DNA from: CAYTAU01 sp964442075
GTDB lineage: Bacteria; Bacteroidota; Bacteroidia; Bacteroidales; CAYTAU01
DNA length: 64,000 nt
Reading direction: 5' to 3'
Assembly (NCBI GenBank): GCA_964442075.1
Contig: CAYTWH010000002.1
Coordinates: 1-64,000 of the forward strand
In this document: piece by piece, positions 8,683 to 16,805 of the stretch
Layout: every line of letters begins with the position of its first letter
How positions within the stretch are numbered: position 1 is the first letter of the stretch
Program-made: the position numbers and the translations under genes
Notes under the pieces: generated by a model
Databases searched by the model: none
Told to the model about the DNA's origin: nothing
What the model saw: only the letters and a program-made list of their open reading frames with translations

Positions 8683-9936
8683 TTACTTAATTATTTCGTC
8701 AAGTATTTTTTTTGCAGTATCTTTATGTATAAGAATATTCATCATTTTAAGTTTAATATAATCTTCGTGATAAAAGCAATATCCCTGATGTTCGCCATCA
8801 AAACCACTTGAACCGCTGTCTTTCATTAAAAACCACCATTTCCCATCAACAATTTTATATCCTACAACATGTATGCAATGGTCGTCGGTAGTTGTTTTAT
8901 TACTTAAACGATACTGCCGCGAATCTTCGTTGATATATTCCGATGGAATATCAAAACTTGGAATTATTGAGACTTCTGTTTGCGAGTTTCTACCCGGTTC
9001 CGAAATGTCGCCACAAATACTTATTGTATATCCTTTCTTAATTGTTTCTTTTATAAGATCAAGATATACATCAAGAGGTAAATTGTAATAATTGCTTGCA
9101 TGCCACCAGTTATCGTCTTCAACAAGTTCGTGCATTTCATAATATGTTTCCTTTTTCAGCGACATAAAACTAAAATATTCATTCATACTTAGTTTAAGAT
9201 AATCGTTTAGATATGTTTTTGGTGTGTATTCTTTTCCGTCAATAGTAAATTTCACAGGTGGTTTACCCATATAGTTTTCAAGAATAGCTTTTACTGTAGT
9301 TTCAACATGATTTTCGTCCCATGTACCGTTTTCTTTAATATTTTCAAGAAAAGTCTTTAACTCTTTTATCATTTTTCGATGCGAATGATGTTTTCTTCCC
9401 ACTTCCTTGCCCGAATATACATCTAAAGGCACAATGCCGTATTTTTTATATATTTTTGGAATTGCATTTGCCTCGGAGCCTTCATTATAATATGTTTTAC
9501 CACGTGTTTTTACAAAATCAACAGCGCGGTCAACATATTCCCAATAAACAGTAAACATTTCCGACAACTTAACTTCTTTGCCTGTTTGCCTTTTAATCTC
9601 CGATTCCATAAACGATGTTGCAGAATAGCACCAGCAAGTACCCGCATTTCCCTGTGATATTGGCTTGTTATGCCATACAGTAGTATAATCATCAATATTT
9701 ACAGGATAAGTTTTGTTGTTGTTATCAACCGAAAGATATTTATATGGTTTTGTTTTTTTATTATTATTTTCTTGAGCATTAACATCTTTTAAAATAGAAT
9801 TATAGTAAAAACTTTCACCTTTATCATATTCTTTAAAAACAGCTTTATCTTTCTTGTCTTTTTTATCTTGAGCAAAAGAAGCAAAGCCTACAAACATTAT
9901 TGCTAAAACAAATAGTAATAGATTTTTAGTTTTCAT
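8683..9936 (-). CDS. Secreted C1-family cysteine peptidase (bleomycin hydrolase-like)
   Basis: Exported papain-fold peptidase of 417 residues, probably an aminopeptidase C-like enzyme. Residues 1-22 are a signal peptide, followed by a lysine/aspartate-rich stretch. The oxyanion Gln is Q95 in ISQGNAGTCWCYSA and the catalytic Cys is C101. The C-terminal half has DDHCIHVVGYK with the catalytic His. The place where papains have an Asn in NSWG reads KDSG, so the third triad residue is Asp. Cytosolic bleomycin hydrolases lack signal peptides, so this one acts in the periplasm or is a lipoprotein-free secreted form. It ends 29 bases before the septation/NUDIX gene. Confidence 0.85.
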   Translation of the reverse strand: MKTKNLLLFVLAIMFVGFASFAQDKKDKKDKAVFKEYDKGESFYYNSILKDVNAQENNNKKTKPYKYLSVDNNNKTYPVNIDDYTTVWHNKPISQGNAGTCWCYSATSFMESEIKRQTGKEVKLSEMFTVYWEYVDRAVDFVKTRGKTYYNEGSEANAIPKIYKKYGIVPLDVYSGKEVGRKHHSHRKMIKELKTFLENIKENGTWDENHVETTVKAILENYMGKPPVKFTIDGKEYTPKTYLNDYLKLSMNEYFSFMSLKKETYYEMHELVEDDNWWHASNYYNLPLDVYLDLIKETIKKGYTISICGDISEPGRNSQTEVSIIPSFDIPSEYINEDSRQYRLSNKTTTDDHCIHVVGYKIVDGKWWFLMKDSGSSGFDGEHQGYCFYHEDYIKLKMMNILIHKDTAKKILDEIIK

Positions 9937-9943
9937 ATTTTGT

Positions 9944-10648
9944 CTATTGATTAATTATTGATATTGTATTACAAGCAACTATACCTGCGGTTTCTGTTCG
10001 TAGTATATTATTACTCAAAGATATTTCTATAAAATCATTCTCTTTTGCAAGATTTATTTCATCACCGGTAAAATCACCTTCAGGACCGATTATTATTAAA
10101 CATTTTTTATTTTTTATTTCAAAATCGTGCAAATATAATTTTTTATTTTCCTCACAATGAGCGATAAACTTAAAATCGTAATTTGTAGTTTCGGCAACAA
10201 ATTTTTTAATATTTGTTAAGTCATTTAATATTGGGAAATATGTAACAGTAGCCTGTTTCATAGCTGATTGAATAACTTTATTAAGTCTGTCGGGCTTTAA
10301 TATTTTTCTTTCTGACCTTGAACAAAATATAGGTGTAATTTCATCAATACCAATTTCTGTGGATTTTTCAAGAAACAATTCAAAACGGTCAATACTCTTT
10401 GTTGGAGCAATTGCAATATGCAGATAATAATCTCTTTTGTTATATTTATCCCTTGTTTGAATTATTTCAACAATACATTTCTTTGGATTATTGTCAATTA
10501 TCTTTGCTGTGTGAAGCCCACCAATGCCATCAATAATTAAAATTTCATCTTTAATATTTAATCGCAAAACTTTAATACAATGTTTAGACTCTAATTCATT
10601 TAAAGCTATTATTTTTGAAGGTATATTAGGCTCGTAAAAAATATGCAT
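9944..10648 (-). CDS. rsmE: 16S rRNA m3U1498 methyltransferase
   Basis: Cytoplasmic SPOUT-class methyltransferase of 234 residues, which methylates N3 of U1498 in 16S rRNA using S-adenosylmethionine. An N-terminal PUA-like domain (HCIKVLRLNIKDEILIIDG) is followed by the trefoil-knot domain with IIGPEGDFTGDEINLAKEN and LSNNILRTETAGIVACN, the two signature SAM-binding loops. TKSIDRFELFLEKSTEIGID is also characteristic. It ends 7 bases before the peptidase gene and is divergent from the phosphodiesterase gene at 10684 with only 35 bases between. Confidence 0.96.
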   Translation of the reverse strand: MHIFYEPNIPSKIIALNELESKHCIKVLRLNIKDEILIIDGIGGLHTAKIIDNNPKKCIVEIIQTRDKYNKRDYYLHIAIAPTKSIDRFELFLEKSTEIGIDEITPIFCSRSERKILKPDRLNKVIQSAMKQATVTYFPILNDLTNIKKFVAETTNYDFKFIAHCEENKKLYLHDFEIKNKKCLIIIGPEGDFTGDEINLAKENDFIEISLSNNILRTETAGIVACNTISIINQ

Positions 10649-10683
10649 ATTTTTATGCTTTGTTGATGCTTATACTTTAAACT

Positions 10684-11175
10684 ATGACAAAAATAGGTCT
10701 TTTATCTGATACTCACGGACACCTTGATGATAAAATTTTAAAATTTTTCAGAAATGTTGACGAGGTATGGCACGCTGGAGATTTTGGCAGTATTGAAATT
10801 CTTGAAAAGTTGCAAAACTTTAAAACACTAAAAGCCGTTTATGGCAATATTGACGGACATGATATTCGTGCCGGACTTACCGCTCATCTACGTTTTATGT
10901 GCGAGAATGTAGATGTTTGGATAACCCATATTGGTGGATATCCCGGTAATTATAGCAGATACGTAAAACAAGGAATATTAATAAATCCTCCAAAACTTTT
11001 TATTTCCGGACATTCTCATATTTGCAAAGTTATTAATGATAAAAAACTAAAACTTTTACATATAAATCCCGGTGCTTATGGCAAAAGCGGTTTGCACAGA
11101 GTTAGAACAGCTGTACGCTTTGAGATAGATAAAAACAATATTCAAAACCTTGAAGTGCTTGAAATAAAGCGATAG
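10684..11175 (+). CDS. YfcE/MJ0936-type metallophosphoesterase
   Basis: Cytoplasmic calcineurin-like phosphoesterase of 163 residues. All metal-binding motifs are visible: LLSDTHGHLD (D, H), HAGDFG (D), YGNIDGHD (N) and, near the end, ITHIGGYPG and ISGHSH (H, H). Family members hydrolyse phosphodiesters such as small cyclic or model substrates; the natural substrate is not known. The gene is alone on the plus strand and faces ndk. Length is normal for the family. Confidence 0.9.
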   Translation: MTKIGLLSDTHGHLDDKILKFFRNVDEVWHAGDFGSIEILEKLQNFKTLKAVYGNIDGHDIRAGLTAHLRFMCENVDVWITHIGGYPGNYSRYVKQGILINPPKLFISGHSHICKVINDKKLKLLHINPGAYGKSGLHRVRTAVRFEIDKNNIQNLEVLEIKR

Positions 11176-11254
11176 ATTATAAAGAATAAAAAATGTTAAA
11201 CAAAAATATCTTTACTTCGTAAACCCTTTAAAAATTATTGTAAAATTCCTATTT

Positions 11255-11692
11255 TTATTTAATATCCTCTTTATAAAATCTTTCAAATTTAGCAAAGAAA
11301 AAATCACTTTCAATTACAGCATTTTCATCGCTGTCAGAACCATGAACAGCATTTTGCTGAATTGATTCGGCAAAGAGTTTTCTTATAGTTCCTTCTTTTG
11401 CTTCTACAGGATTTGTTGAACCAATAAGTTTTCTATATTCTGCAACAGCATTTTCCCTTTCTAAAATAATTACTACAATTGGACCGGAGGTCATAAAATC
11501 AACTAATTCATTATAAAAAGGTCTTTCTTTATGCACGGCATAAAATGTTTTGGCCTCGTTTCTTGTTAGCCATAAATATTTCATTGCTACTATATGAAAC
11601 TCATTGTCGTTTATTAATTTTAATATAGGACCGATGTATTCGTTACTAATAGCTCCGGGTTTAATCATTGTAAAAGTTATATTGCCAGCCAT
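11255..11692 (-). CDS. ndk: Nucleoside diphosphate kinase
   Basis: Cytoplasmic enzyme of 145 residues that transfers the gamma-phosphate from ATP to nucleoside diphosphates. It contains TFTMIKPGAI at the N-terminus and the active-site loop NAVHGSDSDENA with phosphohistidine H117. A longer in-frame start exists 20 codons upstream, but the ATG at 11692 gives the normal family N-terminus. It is divergent from gap. Confidence 0.97.
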   Translation of the reverse strand: MAGNITFTMIKPGAISNEYIGPILKLINDNEFHIVAMKYLWLTRNEAKTFYAVHKERPFYNELVDFMTSGPIVVIILERENAVAEYRKLIGSTNPVEAKEGTIRKLFAESIQQNAVHGSDSDENAVIESDFFFAKFERFYKEDIK

Positions 11693-11808
11693 AATTTTTA
11701 TTATTTTAATTAACAACGAATATAGTAATTTTATTAAAATTCTAAACAACATAAATTAATAAATCTATAAATATGATTTAAAGCACAATGTAATTTAGAC
11801 TAATATTC

Positions 11809-11840
11809 TTTGAAGATATAATTTTTAATAATTACTTTTG
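11809..11840 (+). promoter_or_regulatory. Promoter of gap (TTTG-N20-TACTTTTG)
   Basis: TTTG at 11809-11812, a 20-base spacer, and TACTTTTG at 11833-11840 (TAnnTTTG) fit both elements of the Bacteroidota housekeeping promoter. The gap start codon is about 48 bases downstream of the -7 box. This is the best two-element match I found in the window. Confidence 0.62.
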
Positions 11841-11888
11841 AAGATATATTACAAAATTAATAACAAGCTAATATAAAGATAAATAACT

Positions 11889-12890
11889 ATGGACAAGATA
11901 AAGGTTGCAATTAATGGTTTTGGTAGAATAGGCAGAAATGTTTATAAAATTGCTTTAGAAAGAGAAAATATTGAGATTGTTGGAATCAATGATCTAACAG
12001 ATACAAAAACTTTAGCACATTTGTTAAAATATGATTCTACTCAAGGACAATTTAATGGAGAAATAAGTTACGATGATAATAATATTATTGTAAATGGTAT
12101 AAAATATAATGTTTACGCCGAAAGAAATCCTGCAAATATTCCATGGTTAGAAACTCCGGATGTTGTTATTGAATCAACAGGAATTTTTCGTGCAAAAGAA
12201 AGTGCAAAAGGAGGCTATGGCGACCATCTTAAAAACGGCGCTAAAAAAGTTATTCTTACTGTGCCATCAAAAGATGAAATTGATGCAATGATAGTATTGG
12301 GCGTTAATGATAATGATTTGAAACCCGAACATCAATGTGTTTCTAATGCAAGTTGTACTACAAATTGCCTGGCACCTATTGTAAAAATTCTTAACGATAA
12401 TTTTGGCGTTGAAATAGGGTTTATGACCACTATTCATGCCTATACTAATGATCAAATGATATTGGATGCACCGCACAGCGATTTACGAAGAGCAAGATCA
12501 TGTGCTGTATCACAAATACCAACTACAACAGGTGCTGCCAAAGCTGTTGGCAAAGTAATTCCCGAATTAAACGGAAAACTTGACGGTATATCAATTCGTA
12601 TTCCAACTCCAACAGGTTCATTAGTTGATTTGGTAGTTAACTTAAAAACAGAAGCTTCTACCGAAGAAATTAATGCAGCTATGAAAAAAGCAGCAGAAGG
12701 ATCTATGAAGGGAATTCTTGAATATACTGAAGACCCAATAGTTTCTTGCGATATAATTCACAATTCACATTCATCAATTTTTGATGCTTTATCAACTATG
12801 GTAATTGGTAAAACAGTTAAAGTATTGTCGTGGTACGATAATGAATGGGGTTACTCATGCAGAGTTGTTGATTTAATAGAAAAACTTTAA
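11889..12890 (+). CDS. gap: Type I glyceraldehyde-3-phosphate dehydrogenase
   Basis: Glycolytic/gluconeogenic enzyme of 333 residues, oxidising glyceraldehyde 3-phosphate to 1,3-bisphosphoglycerate with NAD. The Rossmann motif INGFGRIGRNVYK is at residues 9-21 and the catalytic Cys is C156 in SNASCTTNC. TGAAKAVGKVIPELNGKLDG and the C-terminal SWYDNEWGYSCRVVDL are conserved. INDLTD after the first beta strands has an Asp at the position that favours NAD over NADP. Monocistronic, with its own promoter at 11809-11840. Confidence 0.98.
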   Translation: MDKIKVAINGFGRIGRNVYKIALERENIEIVGINDLTDTKTLAHLLKYDSTQGQFNGEISYDDNNIIVNGIKYNVYAERNPANIPWLETPDVVIESTGIFRAKESAKGGYGDHLKNGAKKVILTVPSKDEIDAMIVLGVNDNDLKPEHQCVSNASCTTNCLAPIVKILNDNFGVEIGFMTTIHAYTNDQMILDAPHSDLRRARSCAVSQIPTTTGAAKAVGKVIPELNGKLDGISIRIPTPTGSLVDLVVNLKTEASTEEINAAMKKAAEGSMKGILEYTEDPIVSCDIIHNSHSSIFDALSTMVIGKTVKVLSWYDNEWGYSCRVVDLIEKL

Positions 12891-12895
12891 TCTTA

Positions 12896-13150
12896 TAAAA
12901 GCGGATCAAATTGATTCGAAACTTTTGCAAGGTAAAATAACATGTATGGCACACTATACCAGCCACATAACACATCTATAGCAACATGTTATTTATTTTA
13001 AATATTTAAGTTAGCATATTTTTTGCTCTATCTTTTCGTTAAAATATTTTTTAAATTCCTCATATACAATAGTAAACTCTGGATTTAAAAAATATTTTGT
13101 CTCGACCTAAACCAAAAAATATTGCCTTGCAAAAATCTCGATTCGCTTTT
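12896..13150. repeat. Non-coding element with imperfect terminal inverted repeats
   Basis: The gap between gap and the SH3 gene begins with AAAAGCGGATC... and ends with ...GATTCGCTTTTTTT; read inwards from both ends the sequence shares AAAAGCG and then TTTTGCAAGG (12923-12932 against CCTTGCAAAA at 13121-13130). Inside is a second inverted repeat, AAATAACATGT at 12935-12945 and ACATGTTATTT at 12984-12994, perfect over 11 bases. No ORF is visible. It may be a small MITE-like insertion or just a structured terminator region for gap; no target-site duplication is evident. Confidence 0.4.
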
Positions 13151-13151
13151 T

Positions 13152-13871
13152 TTATTTCCACTCGCTTACTTCTCCATTAAGAAAAATAACTTTTTTATTT
13201 GAATATTGCCAGGTTTCCATTAATCCGTCAAGAGTGTTAGTGTTTGATTTACTCGTTGGTTTGCCAAGGCTTTCAAGCACCATTCCATGACTCATTCCTT
13301 TCCAAAGCTCACCATTCATAAGTTTAACAGCTTTTTCTTTCCCATAAATTTTAGCAAGTCTTTTATATTTTGGGTCATTAAAATCAACACTTCTAACAGT
13401 TGTTGTTGATGTATTTTGTTTCTGAGTAGTATTTGATGATAAGATTTTGTCAATCTCCGGATTACTTGAAATACTTGAATAATTCAAATATCCGGTTTTT
13501 CCAATATAGGAAATTTTTAAATATAATCCTTCATGCTCTCTGTAAACAGTAATTTTTTCACCTTCTTTTATTCTTGCCAGTTCTTTTCCCATTGACGAGG
13601 GCTTATCTCTTAAAATTCCTTCAAGCGAATTTACAGTTGCAGTTACTGTACCACCACTACTCGAAGTTGTCAGAGTACTTTTCTTTTGTTCTAAAATTTT
13701 AATTTCCGCATTAATTTCTTTTAGTTCTTTTTGATATTTTTTGATATTTGCCTGAGCACTACGCTTTTTAATATTTAAAGTATTTATTTCGGAATTTATA
13801 ACGTCAATACTTTGTGAAAAACTATTTAATGTAAAGAGAACTAACAGTATTATTAAATATGATTTTTTCAT
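13152..13871 (-). CDS. Exported SH3-domain protein with coiled coil and BamE-like tail
   Basis: Function unknown. The 239-residue protein has a signal peptide (cleavage after FSQ near 20), a lysine/glutamate-rich coiled coil (about 22-67), a bacterial SH3 domain (about 75-140; GKELARIKEGEKITVYREHE and KTGYLNYSS), a low-complexity linker and a C-terminal domain (about 165-239) with KGMSHGMVLESLGKP and ETWQY, resembling the SmpA/BamE-type small fold. Bacterial SH3 domains usually bind peptidoglycan or peptides, so an envelope role is likely. The gene stands alone with a -7 box at 13901-13908. Confidence 0.72.
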   Translation of the reverse strand: MKKSYLIILLVLFTLNSFSQSIDVINSEINTLNIKKRSAQANIKKYQKELKEINAEIKILEQKKSTLTTSSSGGTVTATVNSLEGILRDKPSSMGKELARIKEGEKITVYREHEGLYLKISYIGKTGYLNYSSISSNPEIDKILSSNTTQKQNTSTTTVRSVDFNDPKYKRLAKIYGKEKAVKLMNGELWKGMSHGMVLESLGKPTSKSNTNTLDGLMETWQYSNKKVIFLNGEVSEWK

Positions 13872-13900
13872 AATTCTTTATTTAAATATTAATGACATAG

Positions 13901-13908
13901 CAAAGATA
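13901..13908 (-). promoter_or_regulatory. -7 promoter box (TATCTTTG) for the SH3 protein
   Basis: Minus-strand TATCTTTG fits TAnnTTTG and lies 30 bases before the ATG at 13871. No clear TTTG -33 element. Confidence 0.4.
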
Positions 13909-14086
13909 ATAAAAACTAAAATAATAATTATTCGTCCACAGTAAATTTCAATGGAAATATATAACAAATTTATTTTCATATAATAATTTGTTTGTCGTTT
14001 GATGTTTATTTTTAACATTTTAATAATTTTTATAGCACCGACAAGTTACAAATGTTTTAAATCATGCAAATAATTACTATTATTAT

Positions 14087-14094
14087 TATTTTTG
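14087..14094 (+). promoter_or_regulatory. -7 promoter box (TATTTTTG) for comF
   Basis: TATTTTTG, 19 bases before the comF ATG. The surrounding TTATTATTATT run makes chance matches more likely. Confidence 0.33.
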
Positions 14095-14112
14095 TCCTGC
14101 TAAAAAAAAATT

Positions 14113-14802
14113 ATGTTACGATTAATCGAAGATTTTGTACAATTAATTTACCCAAAGATATGCTTATCGTGTGGAGTAAATTTATTAAGAAATGAGACTA
14201 CGATTTGTACAAAATGTTTATATCAAATACCAAGAACAAATTATCACAATGATGTTGACAATCCTGTTAGTCAGTTTTTTTGGGGTAGAATTCAGGTAGA
14301 GATTGCCACATCTTTTTATCATTTCCAAAAAGGGAGCAAATTTCAGAAACTAATTCATCAATTAAAATATAGCGGACACAAAGAAATTGGTTTTGAAATT
14401 GGTAAACATTTTGGCTCAGAATTAAAAAATTCTGATAATTTTAAAAATATTGATTTGATAGTTCCTGTTCCACTACATCCAAAAAGAAAGAAAAAAAGAG
14501 GTTATAATCAAAGTGACTGGATCGCTTTTGGCTTATCCGAAACAATGGGCATTACTGTTGATACTAAAAACGTGTACAGAAATATAGAAACAGAAACTCA
14601 AACAAAAAAAAACAGAATGGAACGATGGAAAAATGTAGATTCAATTTTTAAAATAAAAGATTTTTCTGCTTTCGAGAATAAACATATTTTATTAATTGAT
14701 GATGTTATTACTACTGGAGCAACAATAGAAGCATGTGCTACTGCTTTGCTTAAAGCGAAAAATTCAAAAATAAGTGTGGCAACAATGGCTGTTGTTACTT
14801 AG
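14113..14802 (+). CDS. comF: ComF-family phosphoribosyltransferase-like protein
   Basis: Cytoplasmic protein of 229 residues. An N-terminal zinc-ribbon has CLSCGVNLL and ICTKC (four cysteines, about 17-38). The C-terminal half is a type I phosphoribosyltransferase fold with PVPLHPKRKKKRGYNQSDWI and the PRPP-binding loop LLIDDVITTGATIEAC. ComF proteins take part in DNA uptake during transformation in competent bacteria, but most Bacteroidota members are known only by family. The stop codon overlaps the end of the convergent ubiX by 8 bases. Confidence 0.9.
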   Translation: MLRLIEDFVQLIYPKICLSCGVNLLRNETTICTKCLYQIPRTNYHNDVDNPVSQFFWGRIQVEIATSFYHFQKGSKFQKLIHQLKYSGHKEIGFEIGKHFGSELKNSDNFKNIDLIVPVPLHPKRKKKRGYNQSDWIAFGLSETMGITVDTKNVYRNIETETQTKKNRMERWKNVDSIFKIKDFSAFENKHILLIDDVITTGATIEACATALLKAKNSKISVATMAVVT

Positions 14803-15364
14803 AATTCCAACGAAATGTATCAATTTCAAAACCTGCAATATCAATAACTCTGTCAATTACAGTTGAAACTAATTGTTCAATACTTTTGGGATTACTGTAA
14901 AACGAAGGATTAGCAGGACAAATAATTCCTCCGGCTAAAGTAAGTTTTCTCATATTTTCAATATGAATAATACTTAGTGGTGTTTCTCTAGTAACAAGGA
15001 TAAGTTTTTTACGTTCTTTTATAATAACATCAGCACAACGACTAATTAAATCATCGGATATTCCATTTGCAATTCTTGCTAAAGTTCCCATTGAGCATGG
15101 ACAAACAATCATTGTGTCATATTTGGCAGAACCCGATGCAAAAGGAGCATGAAAATCCTTATTGTTATATGTTTTAAATGGAAGTTTGTTAAAATCATTG
15201 TTTTTCAACTCACTTTTCCATATCAATTTTGCATTTTCAGAAAACACCAAACTTATTTCAGAATACTGGTTTGGTATTTTAATAAATTTATCTATAAGTG
15301 TTTTTGCATATATCGACCCACTTGCACCGGAAATAGCTATTACTATTTTTCGTTGAACCTGCAT
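14795..15364 (-). CDS. ubiX: UbiX-type flavin prenyltransferase
   Basis: Flavoprotein of 189 residues that attaches a dimethylallyl group to FMN, making the prenyl-FMN cofactor of UbiD-type decarboxylases. IVIAISGASGSIYAKTLIDK (residues 7-26) is the family start; CPCSMGTLARIANGISDDLI and the later RETPLSIIHIENMRKLTLAG are the FMN- and prenyl-phosphate-binding segments. Its ATG lies one base after the stop of the upstream barrel gene, so it is co-transcribed with envelope genes, an unexpected neighbourhood. No ubiD is present in the window. Confidence 0.93.
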   Translation of the reverse strand: MQVQRKIVIAISGASGSIYAKTLIDKFIKIPNQYSEISLVFSENAKLIWKSELKNNDFNKLPFKTYNNKDFHAPFASGSAKYDTMIVCPCSMGTLARIANGISDDLISRCADVIIKERKKLILVTRETPLSIIHIENMRKLTLAGGIICPANPSFYSNPKSIEQLVSTVIDRVIDIAGFEIDTFRWNSK

Positions 15365-15365
15365 A

Positions 15366-15968
15366 TTAAAACATGTAATATAAAGCTACACTTAAAAGAT
15401 TATTATAGCTTCCCCTGTCACTATAATATGTTTGGTTACCCGGATGTGGTCTAATTGGTAAAATTGAATAGGAATATTTTGCGTTAGCAATAAAATGGTC
15501 GGAAAATTTATAATTGGCTCCAATAATTGCATTTAGTTCGTAATTTTCAAAAGGTGGTTCAGGTTCTAAAAAACCATCTCCATCTTTATCTTCTAATGCT
15601 CTAATTAAGTATGCAACTCCAAAACCACCTTCAAAAGATATTTTTTCATCAAACTGATAATTAACAAGTAAAGGAACTTCAATATAATCAAATTTAAGTT
15701 CAAAATATATTCCATGTTTTTGGCTTTGACACTTGCTTCCTTTTTGTATATATTTTATTTCAACCTGTCCACCCCAATCTTCATTTATCATAAAATTTGT
15801 AAAACCCCCAAATTGAATTCCGGGTCTGTCATAACCCGCATAGTTATCACCATCAACTTGTGATGCTACAAAACCACCCAAAAATCCTGCATGAAAACCA
15901 TCTGCTTTTTGGCCAAAAGCAACAGATAGATTTAATATTATTAACAATAAAATTTTAATTAACTTCAT
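15366..15968 (-). CDS. PorT-like outer-membrane beta-barrel protein
   Basis: Predicted outer-membrane barrel of 200 residues: signal peptide ending SVAFGQ, then alternating amphipathic strands, and a C-terminal YNNLLSVALYYMF with terminal Phe. GFHAGFLGGFVASQVDGDNY and QFGGFTNFMINEDWGGQ resemble the PorT family barrel (DUF2490/outer membrane protein beta-barrel type). ATG at 15968 (one base after the Omp28 stop) is preferred over an in-frame TTG three codons earlier. DKDGDGFLEPEP looks like a calcium-binding loop. Ligand or function not known. Confidence 0.8.
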   Translation of the reverse strand: MKLIKILLLIILNLSVAFGQKADGFHAGFLGGFVASQVDGDNYAGYDRPGIQFGGFTNFMINEDWGGQVEIKYIQKGSKCQSQKHGIYFELKFDYIEVPLLVNYQFDEKISFEGGFGVAYLIRALEDKDGDGFLEPEPPFENYELNAIIGANYKFSDHFIANAKYSYSILPIRPHPGNQTYYSDRGSYNNLLSVALYYMF

Positions 15969-15969
15969 T

Positions 15970-16794
15970 TTATTCAATTACACTGGTTTGTTCTGCCTGG
16001 ATAACTTCTCCAGTGGTTTCATCATATATATAAGCCACAATCATACAATTTTTTTCACCCCATGCAACATCTAAAGTATATGTATAACTTTTTTCTAATT
16101 CTTCTTCAGCAGCAATGCTTCCTAAAACAATCAATTCGCCCCAAGTATCAGTAATTGAAACCCTAAGCATATGCATATGAACATAATCTGCAACAATATT
16201 AGCTCCATCAGCCTGAGGCGAAATTAAACTATCTTCTGTTATAACAACAACCAATTTGAGATTTGTGTTAAAATCAGTTAAAAAAGTAGACTTTATTGTT
16301 GCATTAAGTTCGCGCGAAGTAGCATTAAAAGAATTAGATATTTCTATATTTATTTTTGAACTTGTTCTAAGAATAGAATCTACATAAGTCGCCCAACTAT
16401 CATGTGATATTAAAGGACTACTTCCTTTTTTTATTCTATTAACCATTCCCGTAGGTAATCCTTCATTTTCCGCATCATAAAAATCGCCTAACATATCACC
16501 TGCATCGCTTTTGTAATCAGGAGGGTAAGTTGAACCCAAAGGCTGAGCAAAAAAACCATAATGCATTGCAATAGGTATTATTAATGAATCGCCATATGTT
16601 TCAATTAATTGATGTAATTGTTCGTGTGCATCAGGACAGTTTGTGCATCTGTGACCTGTAAATTCTTCAACAAGTACTTTTTGATTTCCTGGTACAGGAG
16701 GAACAGGTTTTGTATATGGTTTGTTAATTTTATCACAAGATAAGATTACTGATAATATAATAAAAATTGAAAATAGTCTTATAATATTTTTCAT
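15970..16794 (-). CDS. Omp28-related lipoprotein with a CxxC thioredoxin-like motif
   Basis: Lipoprotein of 274 residues, likely in the outer membrane. The N-terminus has a type II signal (FIILSVILSC, lipidated Cys at about 20) and then VLVEEFTGHRCTNCPDAHEQ, the Omp28/thioredoxin-like signature with a CTNC redox pair. Omp28 proteins in Porphyromonas are surface-exposed; the family function is unsettled. The stop is immediately followed by the PorT-like gene and the start is 11 bases after the DUF6029 gene, so it is in the same operon. A role in thiol redox or folding of secreted proteins is inferred from the CxxC and neighbours. Confidence 0.84.
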   Translation of the reverse strand: MKNIIRLFSIFIILSVILSCDKINKPYTKPVPPVPGNQKVLVEEFTGHRCTNCPDAHEQLHQLIETYGDSLIIPIAMHYGFFAQPLGSTYPPDYKSDAGDMLGDFYDAENEGLPTGMVNRIKKGSSPLISHDSWATYVDSILRTSSKINIEISNSFNATSRELNATIKSTFLTDFNTNLKLVVVITEDSLISPQADGANIVADYVHMHMLRVSITDTWGELIVLGSIAAEEELEKSYTYTLDVAWGEKNCMIVAYIYDETTGEVIQAEQTSVIE

Positions 16795-16805
16795 AATACT
16801 TTAAT

